This document shows, one piece after another, positions 51,791 through 63,588 of a stretch of DNA of 64,000 nt. The notes under the pieces are model-generated. The model was not told the origin of the DNA. It did no database searches and saw only the letters and a program-made list of their open reading frames with translations. Source of the stretch: Loxodes magnus (lineage: Eukaryota; Ciliophora; Karyorelictea; Loxodida; Loxodidae). How positions within the stretch are numbered: position 1 is the stretch's first letter; each line of letters opens with the position of its first letter. Both the position numbers and the translations under genes were made by a program. The DNA is taken from NCBI GenBank assembly GCA_946699065.1, contig CAMPDV010000016.1, forward strand, positions 124,001-188,000. Direction: 5' to 3'.

Positions 51791-53200
51791 ATGATACGAA
51801 TTTTTATTTCCCTCTTAGTAATCGCTAAGACCTTTTCTCAAAGCTCGATGTTTGGAGTTCAAGATGATCAAGTTAATAAGATCTTAAACAATCTAGTTAA
51901 ATTCATGCTGCCTTAGAATTTTAGTTTGCCTAGAATGTCAATTCAATAAGATTCAGAGTGGTACATTTTGAATATCACATTAGTTAATACGACTATACTT
52001 GACCCTTTCTATTCTTATGTAAATACAACTTTCTACTCTCCAAAAGGTATTTAATTTAAGACTAACAGCCTGAGATCTATTTTTTAGACTGATTTGTGTA
52101 TTAATTTGCTGAGTTATGACTCTATTTATTAGACTGAAGTTGATTTTAATGATAGCGAAATTATACTGGATATTTAACTATACGATAAAGAGGGTATTCT
52201 TTAGGTTAACTTCACTAACCATACTTCCTTAGATCTTTCTACCATCTTTTTGAAAACCTAAGGCGATTGAGGAGCAAAGGCTCTTTAATATGTATACTCG
52301 CTATACAATATGGTAATACCCTCTTAGTTTAACGATGGAGTCTCTTCTTTCTTACCGAATATAAATCCAATAATTAACCAACTTTTGCAAGATCTTGGTG
52401 ATTAATTATGCTGGAATAACAGTTGTGTGGAAATCAAAGTTTTTCCTTATGTTTTTTAAAATTGGCTGGTGCTTAATTTTAATACTAGTAAAGATCCTCA
52501 AAGTCAGCTTCAAAGCATGATAATGTACCCTATCGAAATACACATAAACAGTTTACTAACTAGTTGGATATTGCCTCCAATAGCTCCTACTCTATACCTT
52601 AACTAAGAAATATTAGAACCATTTACTAAAGTATTCCCTATAAAACTGAATACAATCCAGTTTGATGGCTATTTTCCAGGACTGTTTAGTACATATGGAG
52701 ACTAATTTATATACTTTAGTCTGAAAGTTTTGAAAAGTGACATACGATTTGAGTTAAATAACTCTATTATAATAGACTAACTGTCAGTTATGTGAAGTCT
52801 CTTTATAAATGGCTCTGATACTTTTGTTACTTCATTCTACTCTAACTAAAGCTTAGCGCTCTACTTATATATAGACAAGAGCCTTAATATCAGTTATAAC
52901 ATTGACCCTAATTCCCTTAATGTCTTTTACCTAAAACAAGTAAATAACACGTTAGAAAAGCCAATGGAAGAGTAACAGTTCAGATAGTTCATTTAACTGG
53001 TAGGATTCTCTCTCATTCCTTCTTTTAGTAAATCCACTCTTAGCTGTTAACTTGAGGATACCTTTGAGTTAAAAGACTTTTACTTTCAAACAGAAAAGGA
53101 TTTAGCTAAGGTAGGACTTACCCTGGACTATTCTTACAAAGGACCAATAGAAAAGCTGATTAACTGCATTTTAAATATTTAAAAACCTTTAATAGTTTAA
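51791..53200 (+). CDS. Secreted TULIP/BPI-like lipid-binding protein (tentative)
   Basis: 469 residues from ATG 51791 to TAA 53198-53200 (a TAA at 53180 is an alternative stop). A signal peptide (MIRIFISLLVIAKTFSQSS) is followed by an amphipathic helix (DDQVNKILNNLVKFMLPQNF) and alternating beta-strand-like segments with many N-glycosylation sequons (NIT, NTT, NFT, NHT, NGS). One Cys pair (CWNNSCVEIKVFP) lies at the middle, where BPI-family proteins have their disulfide. Length and layout match BPI/LBP-like TULIP proteins, which carry lipids in the endomembrane system or outside the cell, but sequence identity is too low to be sure. The frame continues without interruption into the next gene if its terminal TAA is read as Gln. 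Confidence 0.6.
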
Positions 53201-54613
53201 ATGGCTAATTTATAGTTGATTATAGATCAATAATCTCCTAAGCACTTCCCTAAACTCTCAGACTAAAGATCTATTAGTCCTCTTACAGATCGTAGAGAGA
53301 TTCTATCTTAGGTATCTTCGGAAAATTTAGATTTTGAGGTATCAATTCACTCTCTTGATATGAACTGATTTAATAACTACAGTCAACTATAGATGAAGAT
53401 AGAAGATTATAGATCAAGACTTATACAGAATTAGGAGAAGACTAAGGATGTAGTTCTGTTTCTCTACGATCTGATCGTTTTTTTCCAATAATTAGATCAG
53501 CAAACATAATGGGATTCTAAACTGAAGGATATGATTAAATAATTGAACTAGCATTTTCAGCTCTTAGCTGAAAGTTTAAATTGAGATATGAAAGTAATTG
53601 AACTGTCTAAGCAGAAAGTTAGCCAAAAGGAAAACTGTAAAATTAGTAAGCTGAAATAGGAAATTTTTATATAAAGACAGATTATTGCTAACTAGAGATT
53701 TATCCATGAAGAGCTCATTTCTTAAATTACAGACTTAAATACGAAGTACAGATTTTGTTAGAAGGAAGCTAATGAAACTTCATTTAAACTGAGAGAGTTA
53801 AAGCTTAGGTAGAAAGAAAGAGAATTCAGACTTGAAAAATTGAGCTACATGAAAAGCTTTCAGAACCGAACTAAATCTATATCCAACTATAAAATAGAGG
53901 GATTTTAATTTGCAGAGGAAATCAAGAATTTCTATAAATAAGTGCAGGTAAATAAAGATTTCCTGTCCAAAGAAAGGACAAAAAAACTTCTAGACTTACT
54001 TTTGTAGATAATTTAGGATTTATAATATTGACCTCCTTCCTTGATTTTAGAGAAGCCAAATAAACATGGCAGAAAAACTAAGTCTGAAGTTAAGTTTCAC
54101 TATCCAAATATTTTTAACTTTAACTAGTCTATTTACAACCAAAATGATTAATACTGCCCTACTTTATTCAGTACAGATTCTAATTTTCCAGAAGAAATGG
54201 TACACAGAAGGAGTTTATCAAAATTAGAAAGCTTTTCTAGCAAAGATTGTTATTACAAAAGATGTATTGAAGAAAATAAAAAACTAAAGAAAGACTTAGA
54301 AGCTTTTAAATCCTTTAACTTATCTCAGATAAGTGAAACAAACTAACTTAGTTAATAAAAGAAAGTATTGGCGACCTTCTTTAGTGACTCCCAGGAAATT
54401 CAAGAAAATCAGACCTCAAGCAATAATGTGTTTAATATACTAAACGAAAAGTTGTCCATATTAACCAAACTATTCTGACCTAATGCTATTTACTTTAATT
54501 ATTAATTGATTAAATTAATGCCAAAGCCATCGCCATAGAACTAGCAAAGAACTTACTCTGCATTAGACATTTTTTAACCTCCATAACTGTTATCTTAATC
54601 AGCACTATATTAG
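53201..54613 (+). CDS. Coiled-coil protein directly abutting the TULIP-like gene
   Basis: About 470 residues from ATG 53201, immediately after the TAA of the upstream gene and in the same frame. The chain is hydrophilic, with coiled-coil stretches (SQLQMKIEDYRSRLIQ, KLRELKLRQKEREFRLEKL, YKRCIEENKKLKKDLEAF) and no signal peptide, unlike the secreted part before it. TGA at 54476-54478 (after LSILTKLF) could be the stop; the sequence beyond still looks coding (MPKPSPQNQQRTYSALDIF) up to TAG 54611-54613, which is taken as the end. The true start may be an internal ATG such as the one before NWFNNYSQLQ. A single fused protein cannot be ruled out. No family recognised. Confidence 0.55.
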
Positions 54614-56085
54614 ATCAAAACTATTCTATCATCTAAACTTAAATGTAATACAATGTTACTTTTATCATCTCAGATTATCCAAGTAAAGAAGAGAATAGGT
54701 GCCAAAACATGCATAGCACAAACAATTCAGTTAGCATAACTAAGTTGTAAATTAGAGTTTAACAGTAGAAAGTGAATTCTAAACTATTAAGCTTAAAGAT
54801 TAAGTCGAAATATAAGGTTCAATGTTAATATATAAGTATTTGATTAAATTACTGGTCGTAGTCTCAAGGGATTCTCTATTTTAATTCAGTTATCTTGGCT
54901 ACTCAATTTTAAAGCTTTGCTAAGTTGCCACTATCTTCCCTTTCTATAGTTGATGCAAGAAGTGCCAACTTATATAAACGAAATTTTATATAATTATATG
55001 AAGGATCCTCTATATATCTCGTGTAACTTCCTTTAGTTTCTAAGGTAAGAACACCAGGATATTTATAACTCTAACAGCAGCATAAAAAAGTAGAAAATAA
55101 TGAAAATGGTACATTAATCTGGAAATCAGTACAACTATTAAAAAATGAACCAATAATCCACAGAAACACTATCAATAAACTAAAGTGCTTATCACGGGTA
55201 GTTATCTACTAAACAGAAAACCTATTTTTCTTGATTACAAAATTAGATAAACAAAGAGGAAAATCTATCCTAATAACTACTTCAGTACTTTCTATATTTA
55301 AATAAAGAAGATAATAACTACTAATACTCCAAACTACCGCAAAGATAGTAATATACGTTATCACCTTAGTAGGTTGTTAAGGTAAAAATACCAATTTTAA
55401 CATATAAATCAGTGATTTTATTTAATTTTTTATCTTAATTTCTAGTAGTCAGATATAGCTTTGACTACTCTAATAGATAACATAGTACTAACTACTATCT
55501 CTTAATATGCTATCAATGTTACTTTCTTTCTTAGTCTTATCCTAATATCTACTTTATACGATGGTAATATTATTTATTTCCTCTTAACTTTCCTAAAAAT
55601 TTACCTTAATTTGATCATTATTATATCTCATTAGTAGTCTCTCTATACCAATCCTTATATTCCTAGCTTAAGAGAAATATTTTCTACTGGCTTCTTACTT
55701 TTCAATTTGGTTAGCTAAAAAATTAGAAGTTTAAAGTGTTTTTAGAGTCAATTTAAAGACTTTAAGTAAAATGCCTTTCGTAGATTAACTATAACTATTG
55801 GAGTTTCTTTAAAACTAATATATAAAGCCTTATCCTTAATTCCTATGTTAGTATGCTATTTCTAGAGTAAGCTTAAGCTATCTTAAGCTAATGTAATATC
55901 ACTCCATTACATGCTAAGACTCTTTCTTATAGTCTTTAAAGTTTTGTTTCTTGGTCTAATCTTATTAGTCCGTATAAAGTATATTCGAAGTAAATAAGTT
56001 AGAAAAAAGGGTTTTAAGAGAGTAGAGTAATTTATATTAAAAGGGGAAATTTGAATGAATTCGTTAGGAATGTAATACTTGTTAA
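54614..56085. other. Intergenic, no gene seen
   Basis: About 1.5 kb of AT-rich sequence between same-strand genes; nothing recognised. Confidence 0.4.
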
Positions 56086-57233
56086 ATGGCAGATCAGTAT
56101 TGCACTTATCTACAGTAGAAGCATTTAAGATAGTCAGATTCACCTGAAGCTCCTGTTCGTAAGAAAGAAAGAAGAATTACTAGATTGAATAATTCTATTG
56201 ATCAAAGCACTGACACTTCTACAGTTGACTTGATTTAGAATCCAGAAAGACCTAAAACTTCCAATGAAATTAACTAGGCTAACAGAAGGTTTAATATATA
56301 AGGCGATAGTTCAGCTTAATAGCCTAGAATTGAAGAATAGTTCCCTTTTCCAGAGGATTTGCATAAAAGGTCGTAATCGCTTTAAAATATGCCTTTACCA
56401 ATCCCTCGATCTTTTCATGGATATAACATAGATAATAGACTTAAAAAAACAAAGAAATGAAATGATGAGGAAGATCAAATAATTCTCTAATTAAAAGAAA
56501 GCGAAAACTAATTTTCGTGATAGGAAATTGCTAACCATATTAATGATATGATGCATTAAGGGGAAAACGTTAGAAAGGGAAAAATGGTTAGAGAAAGGTG
56601 AAATAACCATATTGACCCTAGTCTTAAAAGTAAGTTCGTTTTATAGAAGAGGGTGGATGGACAGAAAATGAAGACAGAGTTATAATACTTAAATTTCAAG
56701 AAATTGGAAACAGATGAGCAGAAATTTGTAAGCTGCTAGAAGGAAGAAACGAGAATTAAGTTAGAAACAGAGGCAAAATCTTAATAAAGCAACTGGAAAA
56801 TTATTTAGAGAACAATAATTGTAAAAAAATGAAGGCAACTAAGTAAAAGAAAAATGACAATAATGAAGTTTTAGACTCCAGTATGAAAATGGAAGTTTAG
56901 AATGTATTTGATAATACAAACCAGTAACAGAACATTTAACAAAACAGTACTTCAATAATCTAATCCTTCGACTAATCATTTGATTAGAACTGCTTTACTA
57001 CTTCCAAACCAATTTATCAAATTAACTTCATGGAAAACTAGCAATAAATGAATTTCGAATCTGAAATACTGAAATATTAGAACAAAATTGGATTGGAATA
57101 GCCTATAAGCAATACTATAGACTAATAAAACCAAGAAAGCGCTTTTTACAAGCAAGAAAAGCTAAGTGGACTTTAGATTTAGAGCACTGACATAATTAAT
57201 AGTTTCAAACAGTTCTCTCAAGATTATAAATGA
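56086..57233 (+). CDS. R2R3-type Myb DNA-binding protein
   Basis: 376 residues, ATG 56086, TGA 57231-57233, one 17-nt intron at 56630-56646. A ~115-residue disordered N-terminus precedes Myb repeat 1 (KKWNDEEDQIILQLKESENQ, FSWQEIANHIND, VRERWNNHIDPSLK). Repeat 2 follows (KKEGGWTENEDRVIILKFQE, IGNRWAEICKLLEGRNENQV, RNRGKIL). The regularly spaced Trp residues of both repeats are encoded mainly by TGA. The HIDPSLKKEGGWTENED linker is the hallmark of animal and plant c-Myb-like proteins, which bind AACNG-type sites and act as nuclear transcription factors. The remaining ~150 residues are Q/N/S-rich. Confidence 0.92.
56630..56646 (+). other. 17-nt intron between the two Myb repeats
   Basis: GTAAGTTCGTTTTATAG. 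Removal turns PSLK|KEGGWTENED into the exact Myb inter-repeat linker; without removal the second repeat is out of frame. This is the best-supported intron in the window. Confidence 0.92.
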
Positions 57234-58573
57234 TATTTATGCCAACGTATAATACATATATTAATTTATCAACCTCATCTCTACTTTCCTTTACTCTTCA
57301 TACCTTTAATTCTATTTTTCTTGAGACTATTTATTACATTAAGAACTCTTAGACAGTAATATGTACCTTATAAGTAGCCTTTAAATATACTTTTAAAAGC
57401 TTATTTTTAATAGTGATTGCTTATGTTATAACTAACAACTTCGATTAGATATTACTAGTAAAAGGATAATTAATAGTCTTATTGATACTGATACTTTAAC
57501 AATGATAGAACTTAAGTTTATATCTAATAAGCCATTTAACTTAGTTTGCTTTTTGCTATCCTTTAAGATAAATACTTAAAGGTCTTTAGCCTTTAATAAC
57601 AAGCTTTCTTATTTGTAACTTTTAAATCCTTAAATTAATAAAAGGCTTCAGATCATTGTTCAGCTTTGGTATATCTGGAAAATAAGAGTAAATAAGTGTA
57701 CATTATCAAGTAACATTATCTTATTACTTTACCTTTACTAAAAACAGCTTTAGCTTTTTAGCAATTAAAATGTAATTCTTTTGAGTTTTTAATTCCTATC
57801 CTCTAATTATAAAAAGCTAACTTTTCAATTCATTAAGTAGTATAATAACTTAGCTCTATAAATATGTAGATTTAACTATAAAAAGGAAAAAAGGAAATAT
57901 GATAGCCATTGAATAAGTAGTATTGTATATTGTGACTATTCACTCAGTAGTTTACCAGATATTAATACCATTTGCTTCTTTAGACTTAATTGTCTGAAGT
58001 TTGTATTATGATAATGAGGATACTTCATACTCAACTCCTAATCTTTATTGCTAAGCTCTAGTTAAGATAGCTTTGTCTATTTACAATGAAATCAATGCTA
58101 TCATCACTTTATTTAAAGGACTTATTATCTTCTTTGCTTGATCTTTAATTAGATATTTATAGAACTATGGTCTGGTAGTTTCCTTGTAGTAACTATAAAT
58201 GAAGCTCTTTATCTACTTAATAAGTAGCAATTATAACTAAGCTGTTCATAATAGAAGTATCTTAAGACTATCTTTCTTGCCAGTGTTTTATAAATGCTTC
58301 TTATATTAGAACGCTATGCTTTAAAGCTGAATCTTAACTAAAGAAATAGCCTAATCAATGAGAGTTATAATAGCGGTATTTTATTAGTTCATACCTCTCT
58401 ATTTTCTAACAAGTCTATTGGTATCTAGAGATGAAGGTATCCTAGAATATGAAGTTAATTAAATGTATTAAATAGAGATTGAAAGTAAGTAAAGCAGTTT
58501 ATTAAGAAAATGAATCAATGCAATTAGAATGGCTTAAGAGATTTAAAGTAGAGAGAGTTAGAGAATTGACTAG
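57234..58573. other. Intergenic between convergent genes
   Basis: 1.3 kb, AT-rich; nothing recognised. Confidence 0.4.
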
Positions 58574-59353
58574 TCAAATAAAAAATTTAAAAAAAGCCTT
58601 CACTACGTTATTCACATCTTTCTCATTATCCATTGATATCTCAAATAACTTCAGCTAATGCTGGGATGCAAATTGTATAATCTCACTTTGTGTAATTTAT
58701 CTTTCCAAGTCGCTTTTTGTTCCGACAAGAAATATAAGTTTTTTTGAAAGCTCCAATTCTTATTGCTCCACAAAATGCTTTGCAGTTTAAAATGATTCTT
58801 AAGAATTCAGTGAGAATAGCAAAAATATCCCGTTGATGTTTTCCAAATCAATCTAATCAAAACCTGAATAAAAGTTTTACGAGGGTATTCTGTAAAATGA
58901 AATGCGTATTTCTGTTAATTCAGTTTACTCATTTTCCTCATTATTTTTTTCATAGTCTAAGGTTATAGAGTAGTCTGATAAATCTACGGGAGTTTTTATC
59001 CTTTAATTCTACATAGCAAACTTGATTTTCCAACACCCTTATCTCCAAGAATCGCAACTAAAGTTATAAGTCTTACTATTGAACTCAAATAAAGCAGATT
59101 TCTCAATAGTTAAGGAGTTAGGAAGATCCCTTTAGCCACTAAGATTCTAAATAGTTTTGAACTGAATCTCTTGAAAAAGCAAGTTAGACTATGAAATAGC
59201 GGACAAAGTGAGTCTTTCTGTATCTGATACTTCCACACTATCATAATTACTTTTAATCCTCAGTTTCTTTAAATTAAGTTCTAGATTTCTAGCTTCAACC
59301 TCTTCTTCGCTCTTATTATTAGCACTAAACCTACTAACACAACAAGAACCCAT
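58574..59353 (-). CDS. Divergent Ras-like small GTPase with lipid-anchor N-terminus
   Basis: About 240 residues, ATG 59353, TGA 58574-58576. It begins MGSCC, a predicted N-myristoylation site (Gly2) plus palmitoylatable Cys, so membrane anchoring at the N-terminus is likely; there is no C-terminal prenylation box. An ~90-residue extension precedes the P-loop AILGDKGVGKSSLL. Further on are GIFLLFSLNSQESFQTAKHF and the guanine-specificity motif FLVGTKSDLE, then SQHQLKLFEISMDNEKDV. The switch II DTAG-like motif is not evident, so hydrolysis may be altered. Two frame changes are needed: a 19-nt intron at 59058-59076, and a second between the P-loop and SDYSITLDYE, possibly 29 nt. The second is unresolved. 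Confidence 0.7.
59058..59076 (-). other. 19-nt intron before the GTPase P-loop
   Basis: On the coding strand: GTAAGACTTATAACTTTAG. Its removal joins KSALFEFN to the P-loop segment IAILGDKGVGKSS in frame. Confidence 0.6.
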
Positions 59354-61176
59354 TTAAGGTATAAGTTCTTAATTTAAAAAGGGATAAATATAAGAAAGCA
59401 GCTTATTAATCAAGTAAATAGAAGTTAAGCTTTTCTAACTTCACTTTTATACTTCTTCCTTTAACTGTAATGCTTCAGTAATGTACTCAAAGAATTATGA
59501 ATCTAGATATTATACTAGATAATGCTAAAGGGAAAGGGAATTAAGTTTGCTTTTGAATGCTAATTCGTTACTTAATGAAATCCTAAGAGCATAGTAATCA
59601 CTTTAACGATATAGGCTTGCTATATTGGAGCTTCTTTATTGTCTACTAAGATTCTATTACTCAAGTTTAATCTATAGGAGTTCGGAAAGATTATGAAGCA
59701 TAAAATGCTCCTTCTTTCACATCAAATTTATTGATTTTTCCACTTTAAGATACATATGATAGTCTGAAATTAAATGCTAAAGCGATGAAGCTCTATGATT
59801 AATGATTTTTTGGGTATTAATTATAAATAAGCTCCACTAATATACTCTTTAATCCCATTTAATAATGGTACTGATCTTTTTCTAACTCGTATACGAAATG
59901 TTAACTGTAGCAAATTTAATAAGCAAATATCTAATATCTTAAGCAAAGATACTTTATCCAGATTAATAAATTAACATATCTACACAAATATTAAGAACTA
60001 ATATATAACTCTAGTACTATCTTTATCTATAATCCTTTAACTATCTTTAGTGCTAATTAGTCTACCCTAGCTCCTCCATTTGTTATTCACTATTCCTAAG
60101 TATTAAAGCTATCTAATAAGATGTTATCTTAGGTTTCTTTTGCTTTATTGACTAAGTTTGCATTTAATTATAAAGCTTGCTTAGTTTAGACTTTTATCAT
60201 ATTATAAGATAGAGCTAAATAATTTAATTCTACCTTCCTTAGTTTAATGTTTCTATTATTGAACGAATAGTGCTTTATAAGCTTCTCATCTATTTCTATT
60301 CAAGCTAAGTTGCTGTATCACTATATGCAGCTTTTCAACTTATGCCTCTATTCATTTCACTTCGAGTTAGTCATTTGAAGCATCTATTTAAGTACTTTTA
60401 TATAACTAGCAAGACTTTTAAGTTAAAGTATTATTCTCTATTAAATGCTAGTAAACTAGTTAAGACCTTAAGATTATAAGCTATACTAGTTAGAAGCATA
60501 AGGTAAAGTAACTAATGAGTAACTAAGGTATTTTTACTAATGGATATAATAGAAATGATAAATAGGTAAATTGGTTATTACATAAGGCTAAGGACTAAAA
60601 CTATTCTTGGTATTATACTTTGAGATATTGAAATAGATAGGAAACAATCCTAAGACATATAACCATATTAATACTCAGTCTTATAAGAGCTGAACATAAA
60701 AAGCATTTAATCAAAAGATAATATAGAAATTAACCTATTCTATAAAGGAATTTCAAAGGTTTGATATTCTTATAGTAGTCACTTAATCTAATAAATGAGA
60801 ACTAAGACTTATATAATTTACATTAACTAGCTAGATATAAATTGTAACTAACTATGTTAGTCATTTGCTATATCAATGACTGATTTCCCCAATATGGAAG
60901 GTTTAATTTTACTATTTCTGGTCTATAAAGTAAGGAATATCTATTACTATCTCTTCTTTCCTATCTAATGCTCTTTATTAAGTAAGAAGTCTACCTGAAT
61001 AAGTAAAGCTCCTTGGTAGTTCCATTGAGAAGGTTGCTAATCGTTTTCAATAAAGATACCTTTATCTATAAACTAGCAGTATAAACTGGTATTAATATAA
61101 TAAGCAATATGAAGCAATAGGAGCATTAAACATAAGATAGCTATGTTGTTTAATATATTAATATAATTAGCTAAAA
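59354..61176. other. Intergenic, divergent promoters expected
   Basis: 1.8 kb of AT-rich sequence between divergent genes; nothing recognised. Confidence 0.4.
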
Positions 61177-63588
61177 ATGAAGAAGCTTGATATATCCTAA
61201 CTTATTGAGTAAATTGATAGAAAAATCTAGTAGAAATAGAAGAAAGATAAAAAGCCTTGCCTTTAATGTGAACTTGAAAAACGCTTCTAGCTTAGAGCTT
61301 TGTTTTAAGAAACTGAGTATTAAGATGAAACTCAGATGCTTTTTGGAGGTTCATAGAATAGTTCTAATGTCATTGCTTCTAAGATTGGAAGGAGCTAGAA
61401 GAAATCAAAGATAACGGAAACTAAGTATAAGCATCTGTATGAGCAAATTTAGCCTAATAATAATGAAAGAAGGCAGAATGATAAACTGAACCTTAGTCTA
61501 AAAAGTTCTAACCGCTTAATGACAATTCAGGATTTAAGCTTCGATATAAATTAGTCGCTTATTCCCAAGGTAGAAACTAGCAATAACACCAAGAGACAAT
61601 CAAAGCTATAATCATTAATAAACTCTCTATAGCTGAGTATTAGAAAAGATTAAGGATATAACTAGTACACTCCTATTTAGAATTTAACGTAGAGAGAGAT
61701 TGATATCAGCAATTCTTTCTAATACACTTAAATGTTCTAAGCAGTACCTGAAAGCTCCTCATTCGTACAATATGAAACTAACTGCTCATTAGAAAACTTT
61801 AACTTTGGCTAGCAAACTCTTAATAACCAGAATTCTAGCAAAAACAACTAAGAAGCTTTCACTATAAGATCTCAATAATGCTTTGACTCTTCTAGCAAGA
61901 AAAACTAATCTCAAAGCTTGAATGGAAGTAGCCTTTAAGTCTAGATCGACAATTTTAAAAAATAGCTAAAGGATATAAAAGAAAAGACGTATTAAGAACA
62001 TTAAGCCAAATAAGTATGACTTAACTAGAGGATTTAAACTTTTGAGTAAGAGAAAAAGGGAAAATAAAATAAGTTAAGCTTTGAAGAAAAATTTCAGCAA
62101 AAACAAACTAGCAAGCATGTAAACCTTAATTCAAGTCACAATTTTGATTTTGTCTAACCATAGTAAGAATGCTAGTTTTATTTCGAGGAGACTTCAAATA
62201 AAAGAGTATAGCTAACTCAAGTTTTCTAGCAAGAAGGGATTGAGAAAGTAGAAGAGAAAAGAAAGGTTTTAACTTTTAACGAATGTAGCGAGTTTTATGA
62301 AAATGACTCTGTTTCTTCATAAGAAAAGGAGGAAGATTAATTTAAGTTTAGCTTTACTCCAGAGGAAAAATAATAATCAGATAAAAATTCTCTTTAGACC
62401 TTTTAATGTAAAAGTAACAAAGATCTTTTTCAAAGATAGGCACAAACTTAGAACTCTTAGTTCTATTTATCTAAAAATGAAGGGTAAAAGGAAGGAAACC
62501 CAAGATACCATAATGAACACTTAATGAAACTAATGGTTAAAATGATTTAAAAATGGGTCTATGTTAGAACTCTGAGGGTTATAAAATAGTATATCAAACT
62601 ATAAAAACTAGAAGATGAAAATGAATCTATAAACATATCCTCACCACATTACAAGTAAGACAGTACTTGTATTAAAAAGGAAACATTATAAAAGTAAATC
62701 AGTTAGGAGTAAATGATTTAATATACTGAAGTAATTGAGAAAGAGTTATAAACCTTTAATAATGACTATTGTGAAACATAGGAAGCAGCAGAATAGAAAG
62801 AAGATCTCTAGGAGTAAAGCCAAAGAGAAATGGAAGAAGAAGAAAGGAAAATATAATTAAAGAAGATTTATGAATAAGATCTTAGCAAACTAATACAGGC
62901 ACTAGAAAGAATATTCTCTACTAGATAAGTTCATATCTTTAAAGAGATTAACAGCATAGCTAAGAATACTTTAAAAGTAATACTCTTAAGTAAATATAAG
63001 TGAATATGAAAGCGTCTTGCCTTGTTTTTTTCACTTAAGCAAAAAGTTTACTTCTATAAATGAAATTGTGCGAGTAAGCATCGAGAACTTATTGCAAAGG
63101 TAGTCGAAAAAAAGATAAAATGCCTGGCCTCTCGCATTTCAAGATTAATGAAGATAAGTTTAATTGATGTCTTCATCAAACTAAAATTCGCTCCAATGCA
63201 AATTAAAAAAAGAGGACTTTAAAACAATATGTAAATTGGGAGCTTATAAATGCAGGATAATTATACTAAGAACTTTAATTATAAAAGTATAGCCTAAGAA
63301 AGTAAAATTCAGTCAATAGATGAAGGTATTAAACAGCTTAGTTATATATTAAATTCTCTTTAGTTAAGAAAAAAAGTTTATGCCTTTAACTTAATGAAAA
63401 ACTCTAGAAAATATAGGAATAATAACTATAACAGCTACATGTATAGAAATCTAAGTCCTAAATGCTAAAATATTAACTAAAGATTTTCAAGTGTAAGAAG
63501 AGCTGCATAACGAAAACAAAACTAGAGACTAATAGAAATGACTTATCATGGTAACTCACCAAGGAATCCAGATTTTTGGTGTTGTTGA
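61177..63588 (+). CDS. Large Q/N/S/K-rich coiled-coil protein
   Basis: 803 residues from ATG 61177 to TGA 63586-63588, single exon. The first ~450 residues are low complexity, rich in Q, N, S and K, with most Gln encoded by TAA/TAG. A helical, basic segment then begins (LMKLMVKMIQKWVYVRTLRV, IKQYIKLQKLEDENES), followed by a Glu-rich coil (QREMEEEERKIQLKKIYEQD) and a structured-looking basic region (SKYKWIWKRLALFFSLKQKV, RELIAKVVEKKIKCLASRIS). The end RNPDFWCC is directly followed by TGA. No known domain is recognised; the Trp/Arg/Lys helices have an IQ-like flavour without a full consensus. Confidence 0.75.
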
